64,000 nucleotides of DNA, from assembly GCF_016612545.1 (NCBI RefSeq), contig NZ_JAENRY010000004.1, positions 1 through 64,000 on the forward strand, in the 5' to 3' direction. The position numbers and the translations under genes were made by a program. The DNA is from Streptomyces sp. MBT65. GTDB lineage: Bacteria; Actinomycetota; Actinomycetes; Streptomycetales; Streptomycetaceae. The notes below the pieces were generated by a model. The model was not told the DNA's origin. It saw only the letters and a list, made by a program, of their open reading frames with translations, and ran no database searches. Shown here one piece after another: positions 16,871 through 26,353 of this stretch. Within the stretch, counting starts at the first letter, position 1. Each line of letters opens with the position of its first letter.

Positions 16871-19723
16871 GTGAGCCAGGAAACCCTTGACCGGTCAGGT
16901 GCCGTGGCCGATGTCCGCTTCGAGCACATGCGCACCGCGCTTGGCCTCGGAACCGATCGCCCCCGGCTGTCCTGGACCACGCTCACGCAGGCCCGGGACT
17001 GGACCCAGACGGCCTACGAGGTGGAGCTGACGGCCCCGGACGCCGGTGCTCCGGCCGTGCGGGCACGGGTGGAGTCGGCCGACTCCGTCCTCGTGACCTG
17101 GCCGTTCGAGCCGCTCCCGGCGCGCGGGAGGGCTACTGTCCGTATCCGCGTCACCGGATCCGACGGCGAGACCTCGCCGTGGAGCGAACCGGCGAAGTTC
17201 GAGGTCGGCCTGCTCGCCCCGGACGACTGGTCGGCCGTCTTCGTCACCCCGGACTGGGACGAGGACCCGCGCACCGACCAGCCCTCCCCGTTCCTGCGCC
17301 GCGAGTTCGACCTGCGCGGCCCTGTGCGTTCGGCCCGCCTGTACGCCACCGCGCTCGGCGTGTACGAGGCGGAGATCAACGGGACCCCCGTCGGCGACGA
17401 CGTGCTCGCCCCGGGCTGGACGGCCTATGACAAGCGCCTGCGCTACCAGACCTACGACGTCACAGGTCTCCTGCGTCCTGGCCGCAACGCCATCGGCGTG
17501 GTCCTCGGCGACGGCTGGTTCCGCGGCCGCATCGGGTTCGACGGCAAGACCCGTGCCGTCTACGGCGACCGCCTCGCCCTGCTCGCCCAACTGGAGGTGG
17601 AGTACCAGGACGGCACCACCGAGCGCGTCACGACCGACGGTTCATGGCGGGCCGCCACCGGCCCGGTCGTCTCCTCCGGCCTGTACGACGGCGAGGCCTA
17701 CGACGCACGGCTGGAACGGTCCGGCTGGTCCGAGCCCGGCCACGACGACTCCGGCTGGCGCGGGGTGCGTCCCGTCGCACGCGACCTCTCCACCCTCGTG
17801 GCGCCCGACGGGCCGCCGGTCCGCCGCATCGAGGAGATCGCTCCGGTCTCCGTGACCACGACCCCGTCCGGCAGGACACTCCTGGACTTCGGTCAGAACC
17901 TCGTCGGCCGGCTCCGCCTCACCGTGGCCGGCGAGGCGGGCCGCGTCCTGACCCTGCGGCACGCCGAGGTCCTGGAGGACGGCGAGCTGTGCACCAGGCC
18001 GCTGCGCACGGCGGCCGCGACCGACACCTACACCCTGCGGGGGCAGGGCAGGGAGGTCTTCGAGCCCCGCTTCACCTTCCACGGTTTCCGCTACGCCGAG
18101 ATCACGGGAGCGCCCGTCGGTTTCGACCCGGCGACCGTACGCGCCGTCGTCCTCCACTCCGACCTGGAGCGCACGGGTTTCTTCGAGTGCTCCGACGATC
18201 TCGTCAACCGCCTGCACGAGAACGTGGTGTGGGGCATGCGCGGCAACTTCCTCGACGTTCCCACCGACTGCCCGCAGCGCGATGAGCGCCTCGGCTGGAC
18301 CGGCGACATCCAGGTCTTCTCGCCGACCGCCTCCTACCTGTACGACAGCGCCGGCTTCCTGGGCTCCTGGCTCGCCGACCTCGCCGCCGAGCAGGGCGCG
18401 GACGGCGTGGTGCCGTTCGTGGTGCCCAAGGTGGGGGTCGCCGGCGCCGACACCCCGACCGCGGCCTGGGGCGACGCCGCCGTGGTCGTGCCGTGGGTGC
18501 TCCACGAGCGCTACGGCGACACCGGTGTCCTCGCCGCCCAGTACGACTCGATGCGTGGCTGGGTGGACCACGTCGCCTCGATCGCCGGCGCGAGCCGGCT
18601 GTGGGACAGCGGCTTCCAGTTCGGGGACTGGCTCGACCCGACGGCCCCGGCCGGCCGGCCCGACGGCGCCGCGACCCCCGGTGAACTCGTCGCCACCGCC
18701 TACTTCGCCCGATCCACGACACTTCTCGCCGGCGCCGCCGAGATTCTCGGCCGCGACGAGGACGCGGAGCACTATCGCGCCCTGGCCGAGGAGATCCGCG
18801 TCGCGTTCCAAGCGGAATACGTCACCGGCGCCGGCCGGATGATGGCCGACGCGCCGACCGCGTACGCCCTCGCGCTCTGCTTCGACCTGCTGGCATCCGA
18901 CACCCAGCGCGCCCACGCCGGCGACCGGCTCGCCCAGCTCGTCCGCGCCAACGGCCACAAGATCGCCACCGGTTTCGTCGGCACCCCGCTGATCTGCGAC
19001 GCCCTGACCCGCACCGGGCACACCGACACCGCGTACCGGCTGCTCCTCCAGCAGGAGTGCCCGTCCTGGCTCTACCCGGTCACCATGGGTGCGACCACCA
19101 TCTGGGAGCGCTGGGACAGTCTGCTGCCCGACGGGACGGTCAACCCGAGCGGGATGACCTCCTTCAACCACTACGCCCTGGGCGCCGTCGCCGACTGGCT
19201 GCACGGCACGGTCGCCGGCCTCGCCCCCGCGGAGCCCGGCTACCGCCGCCTGCGGGTGGAGCCGCGACCGGGCGGCGGCCTCACCCACGCGAGGGCGGGA
19301 CTGCGCACGCCGTACGGCCTTGCGGAGGTGTCCTGGAACCTGGCCGGAACGGAGCTGACGGTCGAGGCACTCGTGCCGCCGAACACGACCGCCGAGGTCG
19401 TCCTGCCGGACAGCGGCGGCGACGCCGTCGAGGTCGGATCGGGCCGGTACGGCTGGACGGTTCCGTACGCGTCTACGGACGCCCAACGGGCCCCGCTGTC
19501 CGTGGACATGAGCATCGACGCCCTGCTGGACCGCGAGGAGGCAGCCCGCGCCTTCAAGGACCTGTTGATCGCGTACATCCCGGAGGCCGCTGCCTTCATC
19601 GACAGTGGGTCGGGTGCTCCGGCCGGCACCACTGTGCGGGCGATCGCGGGGATGATCCCTGACGGCGAGACCTTCCTGTCCGACCTGGAGGCCAGGTTCG
19701 CGGAGCTGGAGGGCCGCGCCTGA
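16871..19723 (+). CDS. GH78 alpha-L-rhamnosidase
   Basis: A 950-residue cytoplasmic alpha-L-rhamnosidase. It begins with a fibronectin-like beta domain (VRFEHMRTALGLGTDRPRLS), followed by the Bac_rhamnosid_N lectin-like domain (ATALGVYEAEINGTPVGDD), concanavalin-like domain and the (alpha/alpha)6 catalytic barrel. The conserved catalytic stretch DVPTDCPQRDERLGWTGD starts at Asp462, and MGATTIWERWDS provides another conserved Glu. The GTG start follows GAGTGAGGACCACAC. The last 85 residues resemble a short helical tail seen in some actinobacterial members. It releases L-rhamnose from flavonoid glycosides, saponins or pectin fragments; the palindrome at 16791 probably mediates induction. Confidence 0.92.
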   Translation: MSQETLDRSGAVADVRFEHMRTALGLGTDRPRLSWTTLTQARDWTQTAYEVELTAPDAGAPAVRARVESADSVLVTWPFEPLPARGRATVRIRVTGSDGETSPWSEPAKFEVGLLAPDDWSAVFVTPDWDEDPRTDQPSPFLRREFDLRGPVRSARLYATALGVYEAEINGTPVGDDVLAPGWTAYDKRLRYQTYDVTGLLRPGRNAIGVVLGDGWFRGRIGFDGKTRAVYGDRLALLAQLEVEYQDGTTERVTTDGSWRAATGPVVSSGLYDGEAYDARLERSGWSEPGHDDSGWRGVRPVARDLSTLVAPDGPPVRRIEEIAPVSVTTTPSGRTLLDFGQNLVGRLRLTVAGEAGRVLTLRHAEVLEDGELCTRPLRTAAATDTYTLRGQGREVFEPRFTFHGFRYAEITGAPVGFDPATVRAVVLHSDLERTGFFECSDDLVNRLHENVVWGMRGNFLDVPTDCPQRDERLGWTGDIQVFSPTASYLYDSAGFLGSWLADLAAEQGADGVVPFVVPKVGVAGADTPTAAWGDAAVVVPWVLHERYGDTGVLAAQYDSMRGWVDHVASIAGASRLWDSGFQFGDWLDPTAPAGRPDGAATPGELVATAYFARSTTLLAGAAEILGRDEDAEHYRALAEEIRVAFQAEYVTGAGRMMADAPTAYALALCFDLLASDTQRAHAGDRLAQLVRANGHKIATGFVGTPLICDALTRTGHTDTAYRLLLQQECPSWLYPVTMGATTIWERWDSLLPDGTVNPSGMTSFNHYALGAVADWLHGTVAGLAPAEPGYRRLRVEPRPGGGLTHARAGLRTPYGLAEVSWNLAGTELTVEALVPPNTTAEVVLPDSGGDAVEVGSGRYGWTVPYASTDAQRAPLSVDMSIDALLDREEAARAFKDLLIAYIPEAAAFIDSGSGAPAGTTVRAIAGMIPDGETFLSDLEARFAELEGRA

Positions 19724-20028
19724 CGGGCGTGTTCGTGACAGGAGGTTCGCTTTGCCGCCGAGTACGGACCCCGGCCGAGCATGTCCGTCAGTCCTGCCGG
19801 TGAGTGCCCGTTTCTGCCATCGTGAAGTGATCTCTCGTCAGCCCTGGCCCGGTGGTGTGGCCATGAGTGATGACCGGGAGCTGCCCGGTACTGCCCGACT
19901 CCGTGTCGTCCCAGCCTGCGTCGCCGCCCATGGGGGTGTCAGATCTGAGCCGGCGTGCCGTTCCCATCGGGCCTCCGGGGCCCGCCGCCCGTGCGGCGGG
20001 CAGGCGGGCCCCGGAGATTGACGGTGTG
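19724..20028. other. Intergenic region after GH78
   Basis: About 305 bases between the convergent GH78 and GH12 genes. It has an AGGAGG followed 6 bases later by TTG (19752), but the frame it opens has no recognisable domain and poor codon bias, so I do not call it. Its right end is the GH12 terminator hairpin. Confidence 0.4.
19972..20015 (-). terminator. GH12 terminator, nested hairpin
   Basis: CTCCGGGGCCCGCC (19972-19985) and GGCGGGCCCCGGAG (20002-20015) are perfect 14-bp arms; the interior GCCCG-TGCGG-CGGGC extends the stem. It begins 14 bases beyond the GH12 stop on the minus strand. Confidence 0.8.
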
Positions 20029-21162
20029 TCAGACAGCGCTGCAGGCCGTCCCGTTCAGGTTGAAGCCGGAGGGCCTGGCGAAGGCTCCGTCGGTGGTGCC
20101 CTGGAACCCGAACGACACCTGGCCGCCGGCCGCGATCTGGCCGTTGTGGCTCGCGTTGCTCGCCGTGACGGCTCCCGAGGACGCGGAGAGGTTCGCGTTC
20201 CAGGCGTTGGTGATCCGCTGCCCGGAGGGGAGGGCGAACGCGAGCTGCCAGCCGTTGACGGGGGAGGAGCCGGTGTTGGTGATGGTGACGTCGGCGGTGA
20301 AGCCGCCCTGCCAGACGTTCGTCGCGTACGCCACCTTGCAGGCCGTGGAGCCGCCCGGGTTGCCGGGGTTGCCGCCGGACGACCCGGTGTTCACGGCGGA
20401 GGAGAACGAGGTGACGGCGAGACCCGCGCCGTTCTGCCAGGGTTCGAATCCGGCCTGAACGCTCGTCAAGTACCAGTTGTTCTGCGCGAGTCCGCGCGAG
20501 ACGGCCTGCCGGGCGAAGTCCATGACGTCGAAGGACCAGCTGGTGACCGCCGACGGTGCGACGAACGACAGCACGTCGTTCGAGCCGTTGTTGCCGGACC
20601 ACACCTGCCAGTCACGCCCGCCCACGCCGGCGTTGCCGACCGGGGAGCCGATCGGCTGGATGGATCCGACCTTGTTGAACCAGATCATGATCTCGGTCCT
20701 GTTGACGCCGTCGGTGCGTGGCGTGGGGTCGAGCCAGATGTCGTACGCGGCGTCGTAGACCGCGTCGTTCACGTAGCTGTAGGAGATGCTCGACGGCGCG
20801 GTGGAGACGGTGCTGAGCTGGGCGGGAAGGTTGGTGCCGGGCGAGCAGTTGGTGTAGTGGCAGCCGTTGTAGACGGAGGGGTACGACTTCGGAGCGCCGT
20901 TCGTGGGGACGGATCCGTCGGCCTGGGTGATCCTGAACCCCGAGTCCGTCGCGGTGATGCACTGAGCGGCGCTGGTGCCCCAGCGGTTGTTCTGGACCAC
21001 GTAGCGACCCTGGATGGTAGTCGTGCCGAAGGGCTGGCAGATCGAGGTGTCGGCCTGTGCCACCGACGCTGTGGTCAGAAGCGCGGCGAGCGAGACGAGC
21101 GAGGTGAGCAGCGCGCCGAGCAAGCCACGCGCGCTGCGGGCATGGTGCGTTGAAGGACGCAT
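20029..21162 (-). CDS. Secreted GH12 endoglucanase with CBM2
   Basis: A 377-residue secreted endo-beta-1,4-glucanase closely resembling Streptomyces lividans CelB. A Sec signal peptide (basic start, LLGALLTSLVSLAALL, AQA cleavage before Asp38) precedes the GH12 jelly-roll (38-255). The nucleophile is Glu157 in NRTEIMIWFN and the acid/base Glu240 in VQAGFEPWQNG; counted from Asp38 these are 120 and 203, the positions established for CelB2. A Gly/Pro/Asn-rich linker (260-273) leads to a C-terminal CBM2 cellulose-binding module bounded by Cys residues. A canonical CebR/CelR box lies 59 bases upstream of the ATG, predicting induction by cellobiose or cello-oligosaccharides. Confidence 0.95.
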   Translation of the reverse strand: MRPSTHHARSARGLLGALLTSLVSLAALLTTASVAQADTSICQPFGTTTIQGRYVVQNNRWGTSAAQCITATDSGFRITQADGSVPTNGAPKSYPSVYNGCHYTNCSPGTNLPAQLSTVSTAPSSISYSYVNDAVYDAAYDIWLDPTPRTDGVNRTEIMIWFNKVGSIQPIGSPVGNAGVGGRDWQVWSGNNGSNDVLSFVAPSAVTSWSFDVMDFARQAVSRGLAQNNWYLTSVQAGFEPWQNGAGLAVTSFSSAVNTGSSGGNPGNPGGSTACKVAYATNVWQGGFTADVTITNTGSSPVNGWQLAFALPSGQRITNAWNANLSASSGAVTASNASHNGQIAAGGQVSFGFQGTTDGAFARPSGFNLNGTACSAV

Positions 21163-21220
21163 GCGGATCCTCTTCAGAGGGATGGGGGGTAATGGGCAAG
21201 TGCTCCCGCCATGTTGTGAA

Positions 21221-21234
21221 TGGGAGCGCTCCCA
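21221..21234. promoter_or_regulatory. CebR/CelR operator (GH12)
   Basis: TGGGAGCGCTCCCA, the exact 14-bp palindrome known as the CebR box of Streptomyces and CelR box of Thermobifida, upstream of the GH12 gene. It is relieved by cellobiose in the known systems. Confidence 0.93.
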
Positions 21235-21366
21235 AACCTTGGCTCGGCAGGACTGTAGGGATGCTCCACGTCCATGACAAGACTGTGGGCGTGAACCCGT
21301 TGAACCGATTTCGAAGCCGCAGGTCGGACGCGGGGGCGAGACACAGTGCGCCTGACCCGGCGGACG

Positions 21367-22389
21367 TCAGGTCGAGTCGCGGACCACAAGCTCCGTACGG
21401 AGGATGACGTGGCGCCAGGCCACCGCACCCTCCTCCATCTCCTCCAGGAGCAGCCGGATCATGGCCCGCCCGATCTCCTCGATGGGCTGACGCACCGTCG
21501 TCAGCCGCGGCTCGGTCTGCTGGGCCAGCGGAAAGTCGTCGAAACCGATCACGGCGACATCCTCGGGTACCCGGCGTCCGGCCGCGCGCAGGGCCTCCAA
21601 GGCACCCGCGGCCGTCGTGTCCGACGCGGCGACGACGCCGTCGATGTCCGGATGCCGCTCCAGGAGCCGAGCCATGGCGCGGCGCCCGCTGTCCGCCGTG
21701 AAGTCGCTCTCGGCGGCAAGGGACGGCTCGCCCTTCAACCCCGCGAGTTTGAGGGCCTCTTCGTAGCCGCGCAGCCGGCACTGGGCGGCGTACAGGTCGA
21801 GCGGCCCCGTGATGGTGGCGATGACTCTGCGGCCTCGTTGGACAAGATGCGAGACGGCGCTGCGGGCGCCGCCGATGTTGTCCGCGTCGACGTAGCTGAC
21901 GTACTCCTCCCCGGAACGGCGCCCGAGCAGCACGGTCGGCAGCCGGGCCTCGGCGAGCATGTCCGGCAGGGGGTCGCCGGCGTGTACCGACATGAGCAGG
22001 ACGCCGTCGACCCGGCCGCCGCGCGCGTACTCGAGGAAGCGCTGCCGCTCGGTGTCCGAGCGGACCAGGGTCAGCAGCAGCTGCATTCCGGTGTCGGTCA
22101 GCGCGTTCCCGAGCGAGCTGACGATCTCGGAGAAGAAGGGCTCCGCGAACTGCCGCCAGTCCGGCTCCGTCATGACCAGGGCGACGGCATCGGCCCGCCG
22201 GCCCGCCAGGGAACGGGCCGCGAGATTGGGCACGTAGCCCAGTTCCTCGATGGCCTGCTGGACGGCCCGGCGCGTCGAATCCTTCACGCCCGCCGCGTTG
22301 TTGATGACGCGGGAGACCGTGCCCCGCCCCACCCGCGCGTGGGCGGCCACCTCTTCCAGCGTCGGTGTCCCCAGGCGTCGCTTGCCCAT
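21367..22389 (-). CDS. LacI-family repressor, CebR/CelR-like
   Basis: A 340-residue LacI/GalR regulator. The HTH and hinge read PTLEEVAAHARVGRGTVSRV followed by ELGYVPNLAARSLA, and the periplasmic-binding-like core (RADAVALVMTEPDWRQFAEP, VDGVLLMSVHAGDPLPDML) matches CebR/CelR-type cellulase repressors. The ATG at 22389 follows GGGAGGTGGTC. A near-perfect CebR box 104 bases upstream suggests autoregulation, and identical boxes at the flanking GH12 and GH48 genes make them its likely targets. In streptomycetes the characterised cebR lies beside the cebEFG transporter, absent here, so this could be a second paralogue sharing the same box; I therefore give no symbol. Confidence 0.9.
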   Translation of the reverse strand: MGKRRLGTPTLEEVAAHARVGRGTVSRVINNAAGVKDSTRRAVQQAIEELGYVPNLAARSLAGRRADAVALVMTEPDWRQFAEPFFSEIVSSLGNALTDTGMQLLLTLVRSDTERQRFLEYARGGRVDGVLLMSVHAGDPLPDMLAEARLPTVLLGRRSGEEYVSYVDADNIGGARSAVSHLVQRGRRVIATITGPLDLYAAQCRLRGYEEALKLAGLKGEPSLAAESDFTADSGRRAMARLLERHPDIDGVVAASDTTAAGALEALRAAGRRVPEDVAVIGFDDFPLAQQTEPRLTTVRQPIEEIGRAMIRLLLEEMEEGAVAWRHVILRTELVVRDST

Positions 22390-22492
22390 GACCACCTCCC
22401 CCAAGAGATCACCGATCTTACCGGCCGGAGGGGGGTGAGCACACGAAATCACCACTGGCATAGTTACGGGCGGTTGGCCCGCGCTCATGGAT

Positions 22493-22506
22493 TGGGAGCG
22501 CTCCCG
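22493..22506. promoter_or_regulatory. CebR/CelR operator (repressor gene)
   Basis: TGGGAGCGCTCCCG differs from the canonical box only at the last base. It lies upstream of the LacI-family gene and beyond the 3' end of the GH48 gene, so the only promoter it can control is that of the repressor. Confidence 0.85.
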
Positions 22507-22637
22507 TTCTGGGTGGAGGGGTATGGGCGTTTATCCGCCGGTGGTCATAGACGGAACGACCTTCCACGGCTTGGTGGTGTGTGTTCGCACAGGGGAATGC
22601 CGGGAGACCGGTGGGTGGCCCGAACTGGTATTGGGAT

Positions 22638-22676
22638 GGCCGGGCAGCCCCCTGCGCGGGTGGGTGCTGCCCGGCC
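22638..22676 (-). terminator. GH48 terminator
   Basis: GGCCGGGCAGC (22638-22648) pairs perfectly with GCTGCCCGGCC (22666-22676), about 53 bases past the GH48 stop on the minus strand. Confidence 0.65.
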
Positions 22677-22728
22677 GGTGACCCCGCCGTCGGGTGACGG
22701 GGTCCGTACGCGGAGTGCCGGCGGGGGG

Positions 22729-25647
22729 TTACTCAAGCAGCTCCGCGTACGAGCCCATGGCCAGGGCGATGTCCGCCTGGGCCCAGAATCGGTGGTAGGT
22801 GAAGACGGGCGCGGCGCCGCCCTTGAGATACGCCTCGACCTTCGACCAGGCCGGGTCGCTCTTGTAGAAGGCCCGGATCGAGGCGAACGTCGAGGACGAG
22901 TTGATCGCCTCGCCGTTCGGCATCTTGCCGGTCCAGCCGCTCGGCACGTAGACCGGGTCGTTGAACCGGCTGTAGTCGGTGCGGGTCTCCGGAACAGCGA
23001 TACCGAGGCTGTCCTGGTAGTTGCCCCACATCCCGTCCAGCAGCGCCTTCGCCGTCGACTTCGCCTTCGCGTCACCGGACTTGGCGCCGTAGTACGTCAG
23101 GGTCTTGGCGTACGCGGCCGCCACGCCGACGTCGTTGGTGTAGTCGGCGACGGTGACGTGAAGTCCGCTGTTGGCGCCGGGACTTGACGCGTTCCAGGTG
23201 TCGGGCTGGCCCGACCACTGGAGGGTGGAGGGAATCTGGTAGGTGCCGTCCGGGTTGATGGTCGTTTTGGACAGGGCCCACTTGACCCACTTGTCGAGGA
23301 CCGTCTTGGCCTGCGGGTCCCCGGTCTGCTGGTAGTACTCGGCGACCCGCTCCATGGACCACGCCTGGAAGCCGAACCACTGGTTGGACGGCGGGTCGTG
23401 GTAGACGGGCTGCTCGTCGTAGTACATGCCGTAGAACGTCGACTTCCCGGCCGGTGGGGTCGCGTAGCGGCCCGCCCAACTGTTGGTCGAGCCGCCGGCG
23501 ATGGCGCCCTCGTCCGACTGGAGCCAGCGGTAGAACTCCAGCTGCCGCTGGAGCGACTTGCCCCAGTCGGCCGCGCCGGTCGACGACTTGGGCTTCAGGT
23601 CGGCGTCGGCGCTCAACGCGTATGCGGCGAGCGGGTTCTGGTAGCCGCTGTGGGCGTAGCTGGAGCCGATGCGCCAGGCCCAGCCTCCGCTGGTGTCGGC
23701 GGAGCCGCCCCAGGCGTAGTACCAGGAGAGCAGGTAGTGCGAGGCGTCCTTGCCGGTGCCGGCCGCGCAGGTGGACGGTCCGACGCAGTTGCCGATTTTC
23801 TTGAAGTACTTGTCGTACATGGCGTAGCGCAGATAGTCGCCCATCTTCGCGGCCTTGCCCACAGTGGTGGAGACAGCGCTGCCCTTGCCCTGCTGCTTCG
23901 CCCAGGTGTCGGCCCAGTACGCGGCCTGCACCGCGCGCGCGTCGGCGTCCGGGGCGGTGGTGTACTTCCACTGCTTGGCGTACGACTTGTCCCCGGTGAA
24001 GAGGTCCAAGTACCCGTTGGTTCCACCGTACTTGAAGGCGTCGCAGGTCGGCTGCGGCACCGTCTCCCACACCGATTCCTGCGGTCCGCGCTGGAAGGTG
24101 TTGAGGTACGAAGGGCCGGTCTCGGCCGGGCCTGCCTCGCACTTGCCGCCCGGGGTGTTGCCGAACCCGTAGGTGTTGTCGACGTCCTGGATCCAGTGCA
24201 TGCCGTAGACGTCGTCGGTGTTGTAGGCCGACTTCAGTTCACCGGCCAGCGGGTCCGAGCCGACGGGCACGGACGAGTCGAGCGCGCTCGGATACTGGTC
24301 CGGCGTGTCCTCCTCGGGCGCGTAGGTGGCCGGCTTGGAGGCGTTGTAGAAGGAGTTGGTGGGCTGGTCGGCGTGGGTGGGGATCATGTACTTCTCCATG
24401 ATGTCCCAGGCGCCGTTGAACTTGGTCCAGTCGCCGGTGACCTTGCCGTACATGGCCTGGAGCCACAGGAGGTAGCTGTACGCCTCCGACGTGGTCTCGT
24501 GGCCCTGGTCCGGCGCCTCGACGATCAGCGTCTCGACCGAGTGGTAGGGGATGCCCTCGGGGGAGAAGTAGCCGTTGGCCGGGTTGGTGATCTTCCCGTA
24601 GAGGTCCAGGAAGCGGGCGTTGTACGTGCCCGTCGCAGCGATCTGGGTGACCGTCACCGTCGCCTTGGCGAGCCCTGCGGCCGTCGACTCGAAGGTGGCC
24701 GCCCCCGTGCCGGAGGCGTCCGCCGTGACGGTCACCTTCTGCGCGGTGTTCCAGGTCGACGGGGTGAAGGTGAGGGAGGCCCCGCCGGTGACCGACAGGC
24801 CCGAGTTGCCGCCGGTCCGGGCGGTCGTCACGGTCACGTTGGCCGAGGGCTGGGTGGAGAGCTTCACCTCGTAGGTGCCCGTCTTGCCCTGCTGGACGGC
24901 GAGTTGGGTGGTCGAGGCGACGACAGCGGGGCCCGCGGCGACGGTGATGCCGACCGGGGTGGATTCCGCGGACGCGCCCAGACTGTCGTACGCCTTCGCC
25001 AGCAGGGAGTGACTGCCCACAGTCAGACCAGAGGCGGAGTACGTGTAGGGCGCGCTCGTGTCGGTGCCGAGCAGCGTGGTGTCGTCGTAGAACTCCACCT
25101 TGCCGATCGTCGCGCCGTCCGCGGCCGCCGCGGTCGCCGCGAGCGGCACTGTGTCGCCGCGAGAGTAGACCGCGCCGGCGGCCGGGCTGGTCAGTACGGT
25201 GATCGGCGGCTGGTGGGCGCCGACGCAACTGGTGCCGTTGACCGCGAAGTTGGTCGGCGCGGTGTTGGTGCCGCTGTAGCTGAACTGCGCCCCTGCCGAG
25301 ACGGCGGCGCCCGGTGCGATCGTCCCGTTGTAGGGGGCGTTCTGCACGGTGATCGACTGACCCGACTGCGACCAGGTGCCGTTCCACCCGTTCGAGAGCC
25401 TCTGGTTGCCCGAGTAGCCGTAGGTCAGGGTCCAGCCGTCGATGGCGGCCGTGCCGCGGTTGGTGAGGGTGAGGTCGGCGGTGAAGCCGGAACCCCAGTC
25501 ATTGGTCCTGTAGTCGACGCTGCACTGCACGGTCGCCGCGTTCGCGGTGGTCGTACCGGTGGCGAGCATGGACAGGGGCAGGGCGAACGCGGCGGCGACG
25601 GCGGTCCAGAACCGCCGTACGGCTCTGCGTTTGCGTCCGGGATCCAT
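22729..25647 (-). CDS. Secreted GH48 cellobiohydrolase, CBM2 plus two beta domains
   Basis: A 972-residue secreted exocellulase. Order: signal peptide (1-38, basic N-region then [18 protein letters not shown]), CBM2 (39-141, Cys-bounded), an Ig-like module with the [20 protein letters not shown] pattern (about 148-236), a second beta-sandwich (about 240-336, [20 protein letters not shown]) and the GH48 (alpha/alpha)6 domain (340-972). The general acid is Glu388 in [22 protein letters not shown]48 enzymes act processively from reducing ends and release cellobiose; they are usually the most abundant cellulase and synergise with GH6. A canonical CebR/CelR box lies 58 bases upstream of the ATG. 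Confidence 0.95.
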   Translation of the reverse strand: MDPGRKRRAVRRFWTAVAAAFALPLSMLATGTTTANAATVQCSVDYRTNDWGSGFTADLTLTNRGTAAIDGWTLTYGYSGNQRLSNGWNGTWSQSGQSITVQNAPYNGTIAPGAAVSAGAQFSYSGTNTAPTNFAVNGTSCVGAHQPPITVLTSPAAGAVYSRGDTVPLAATAAAADGATIGKVEFYDDTTLLGTDTSAPYTYSASGLTVGSHSLLAKAYDSLGASAESTPVGITVAAGPAVVASTTQLAVQQGKTGTYEVKLSTQPSANVTVTTARTGGNSGLSVTGGASLTFTPSTWNTAQKVTVTADASGTGAATFESTAAGLAKATVTVTQIAATGTYNARFLDLYGKITNPANGYFSPEGIPYHSVETLIVEAPDQGHETTSEAYSYLLWLQAMYGKVTGDWTKFNGAWDIMEKYMIPTHADQPTNSFYNASKPATYAPEEDTPDQYPSALDSSVPVGSDPLAGELKSAYNTDDVYGMHWIQDVDNTYGFGNTPGGKCEAGPAETGPSYLNTFQRGPQESVWETVPQPTCDAFKYGGTNGYLDLFTGDKSYAKQWKYTTAPDADARAVQAAYWADTWAKQQGKGSAVSTTVGKAAKMGDYLRYAMYDKYFKKIGNCVGPSTCAAGTGKDASHYLLSWYYAWGGSADTSGGWAWRIGSSYAHSGYQNPLAAYALSADADLKPKSSTGAADWGKSLQRQLEFYRWLQSDEGAIAGGSTNSWAGRYATPPAGKSTFYGMYYDEQPVYHDPPSNQWFGFQAWSMERVAEYYQQTGDPQAKTVLDKWVKWALSKTTINPDGTYQIPSTLQWSGQPDTWNASSPGANSGLHVTVADYTNDVGVAAAYAKTLTYYGAKSGDAKAKSTAKALLDGMWGNYQDSLGIAVPETRTDYSRFNDPVYVPSGWTGKMPNGEAINSSSTFASIRAFYKSDPAWSKVEAYLKGGAAPVFTYHRFWAQADIALAMGSYAELLE

Positions 25648-25704
25648 GTGCTGTTCCTCCTTGCGTCACGCGACTCACGGAGAGGTGCCAAGGCCTGAAT
25701 CCAG

Positions 25705-25718
25705 TGGGAGCGCTCCCA
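25705..25718. promoter_or_regulatory. CebR/CelR operator (GH48)
   Basis: TGGGAGCGCTCCCA, identical to the canonical box, 58 bases upstream of the GH48 ATG on the minus strand and in the divergent region shared with the GH6 gene. Confidence 0.93.
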
Positions 25719-26353
25719 TCGTGGGGATGAAGGCGGGCGCGGTCAAGATGCCGGGACGTTCAAAGTTCGAAGCGAGCCGATCCAGCGAAAAGTTTCGCAA
25801 GGACCCTATGAAACCTCGTCAGTTGACGCTAACTTCCTCCCCACCAGTGGGAGCGGTTCCATCAGGCGACGCGTCCGTAGCGGCGCGCCAAGCTGTAAGG
25901 ACTCGCTCATGCGACACCCCCCGCATTCAGTACTTTTAGTCAGCGACGCTCTCTCGAGCACTGTTGTGCCCGGTGGTCTCCGCCCGGGGAGCCATGGCCG
26001 CGTGCGCCATGGACACGAACTCGGACAGCTCGAACCACGGCGACACCGCGGACTCCCGGCCGCCCACACCGGGAGCCGGCGGCATGAAATCCCCGCTCGA
26101 CCCGTACGGGTCCGGTGCCGGCGGTCGACGCCTTCGGACACCGCCGGGCACCCCCGCGCCTGACCAGGCACCCGGAACGACCGAGGTCTTGAGGCGCCGG
26201 CAGGACGGCCGCGCCTTCGAGCAGATGCCGGACGTACCCGCGCGCCGATCACTGGAACGCCTGCTTGCCCAGGTGTGGCCAGACGTCGGCTCCCGCGACC
26301 GTCCGTGCGGCCTCCGTCCGCAACTCCCCACCGAGAGAAGGAAACCCGCACTC
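25719..26353. other. Long GH48/GH6 divergent region
   Basis: Together with the GH48 promoter this spans about 700 bases. It contains the degenerate box at 25848 and an A/T-richer stretch (AGTACTTTTAGTCAGCG near 25935). An open frame joins the GH6 gene from 25964, but its Pro/Arg-rich translation precedes a normal signal peptide, so I treat it as untranslated leader. No other gene is recognised. Confidence 0.45.
25848..25861. promoter_or_regulatory. Degenerate CebR/CelR box (GH6)
   Basis: TGGGAGCGGTTCCA matches the 14-bp consensus at 12 positions (changes at 9 and 11). It is about 490 bases upstream of the GH6 ATG, with no closer box, and 130 bases from the GH48 box. Binding would be weaker than at the canonical sites. 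Confidence 0.65.

Noticed and set aside
25964-26353. N-terminal extension of the GH6 protein
   Set aside because: A regular signal peptide with ribosome-binding site starts at 26354; the extension is Pro/Arg-rich and would block secretion.
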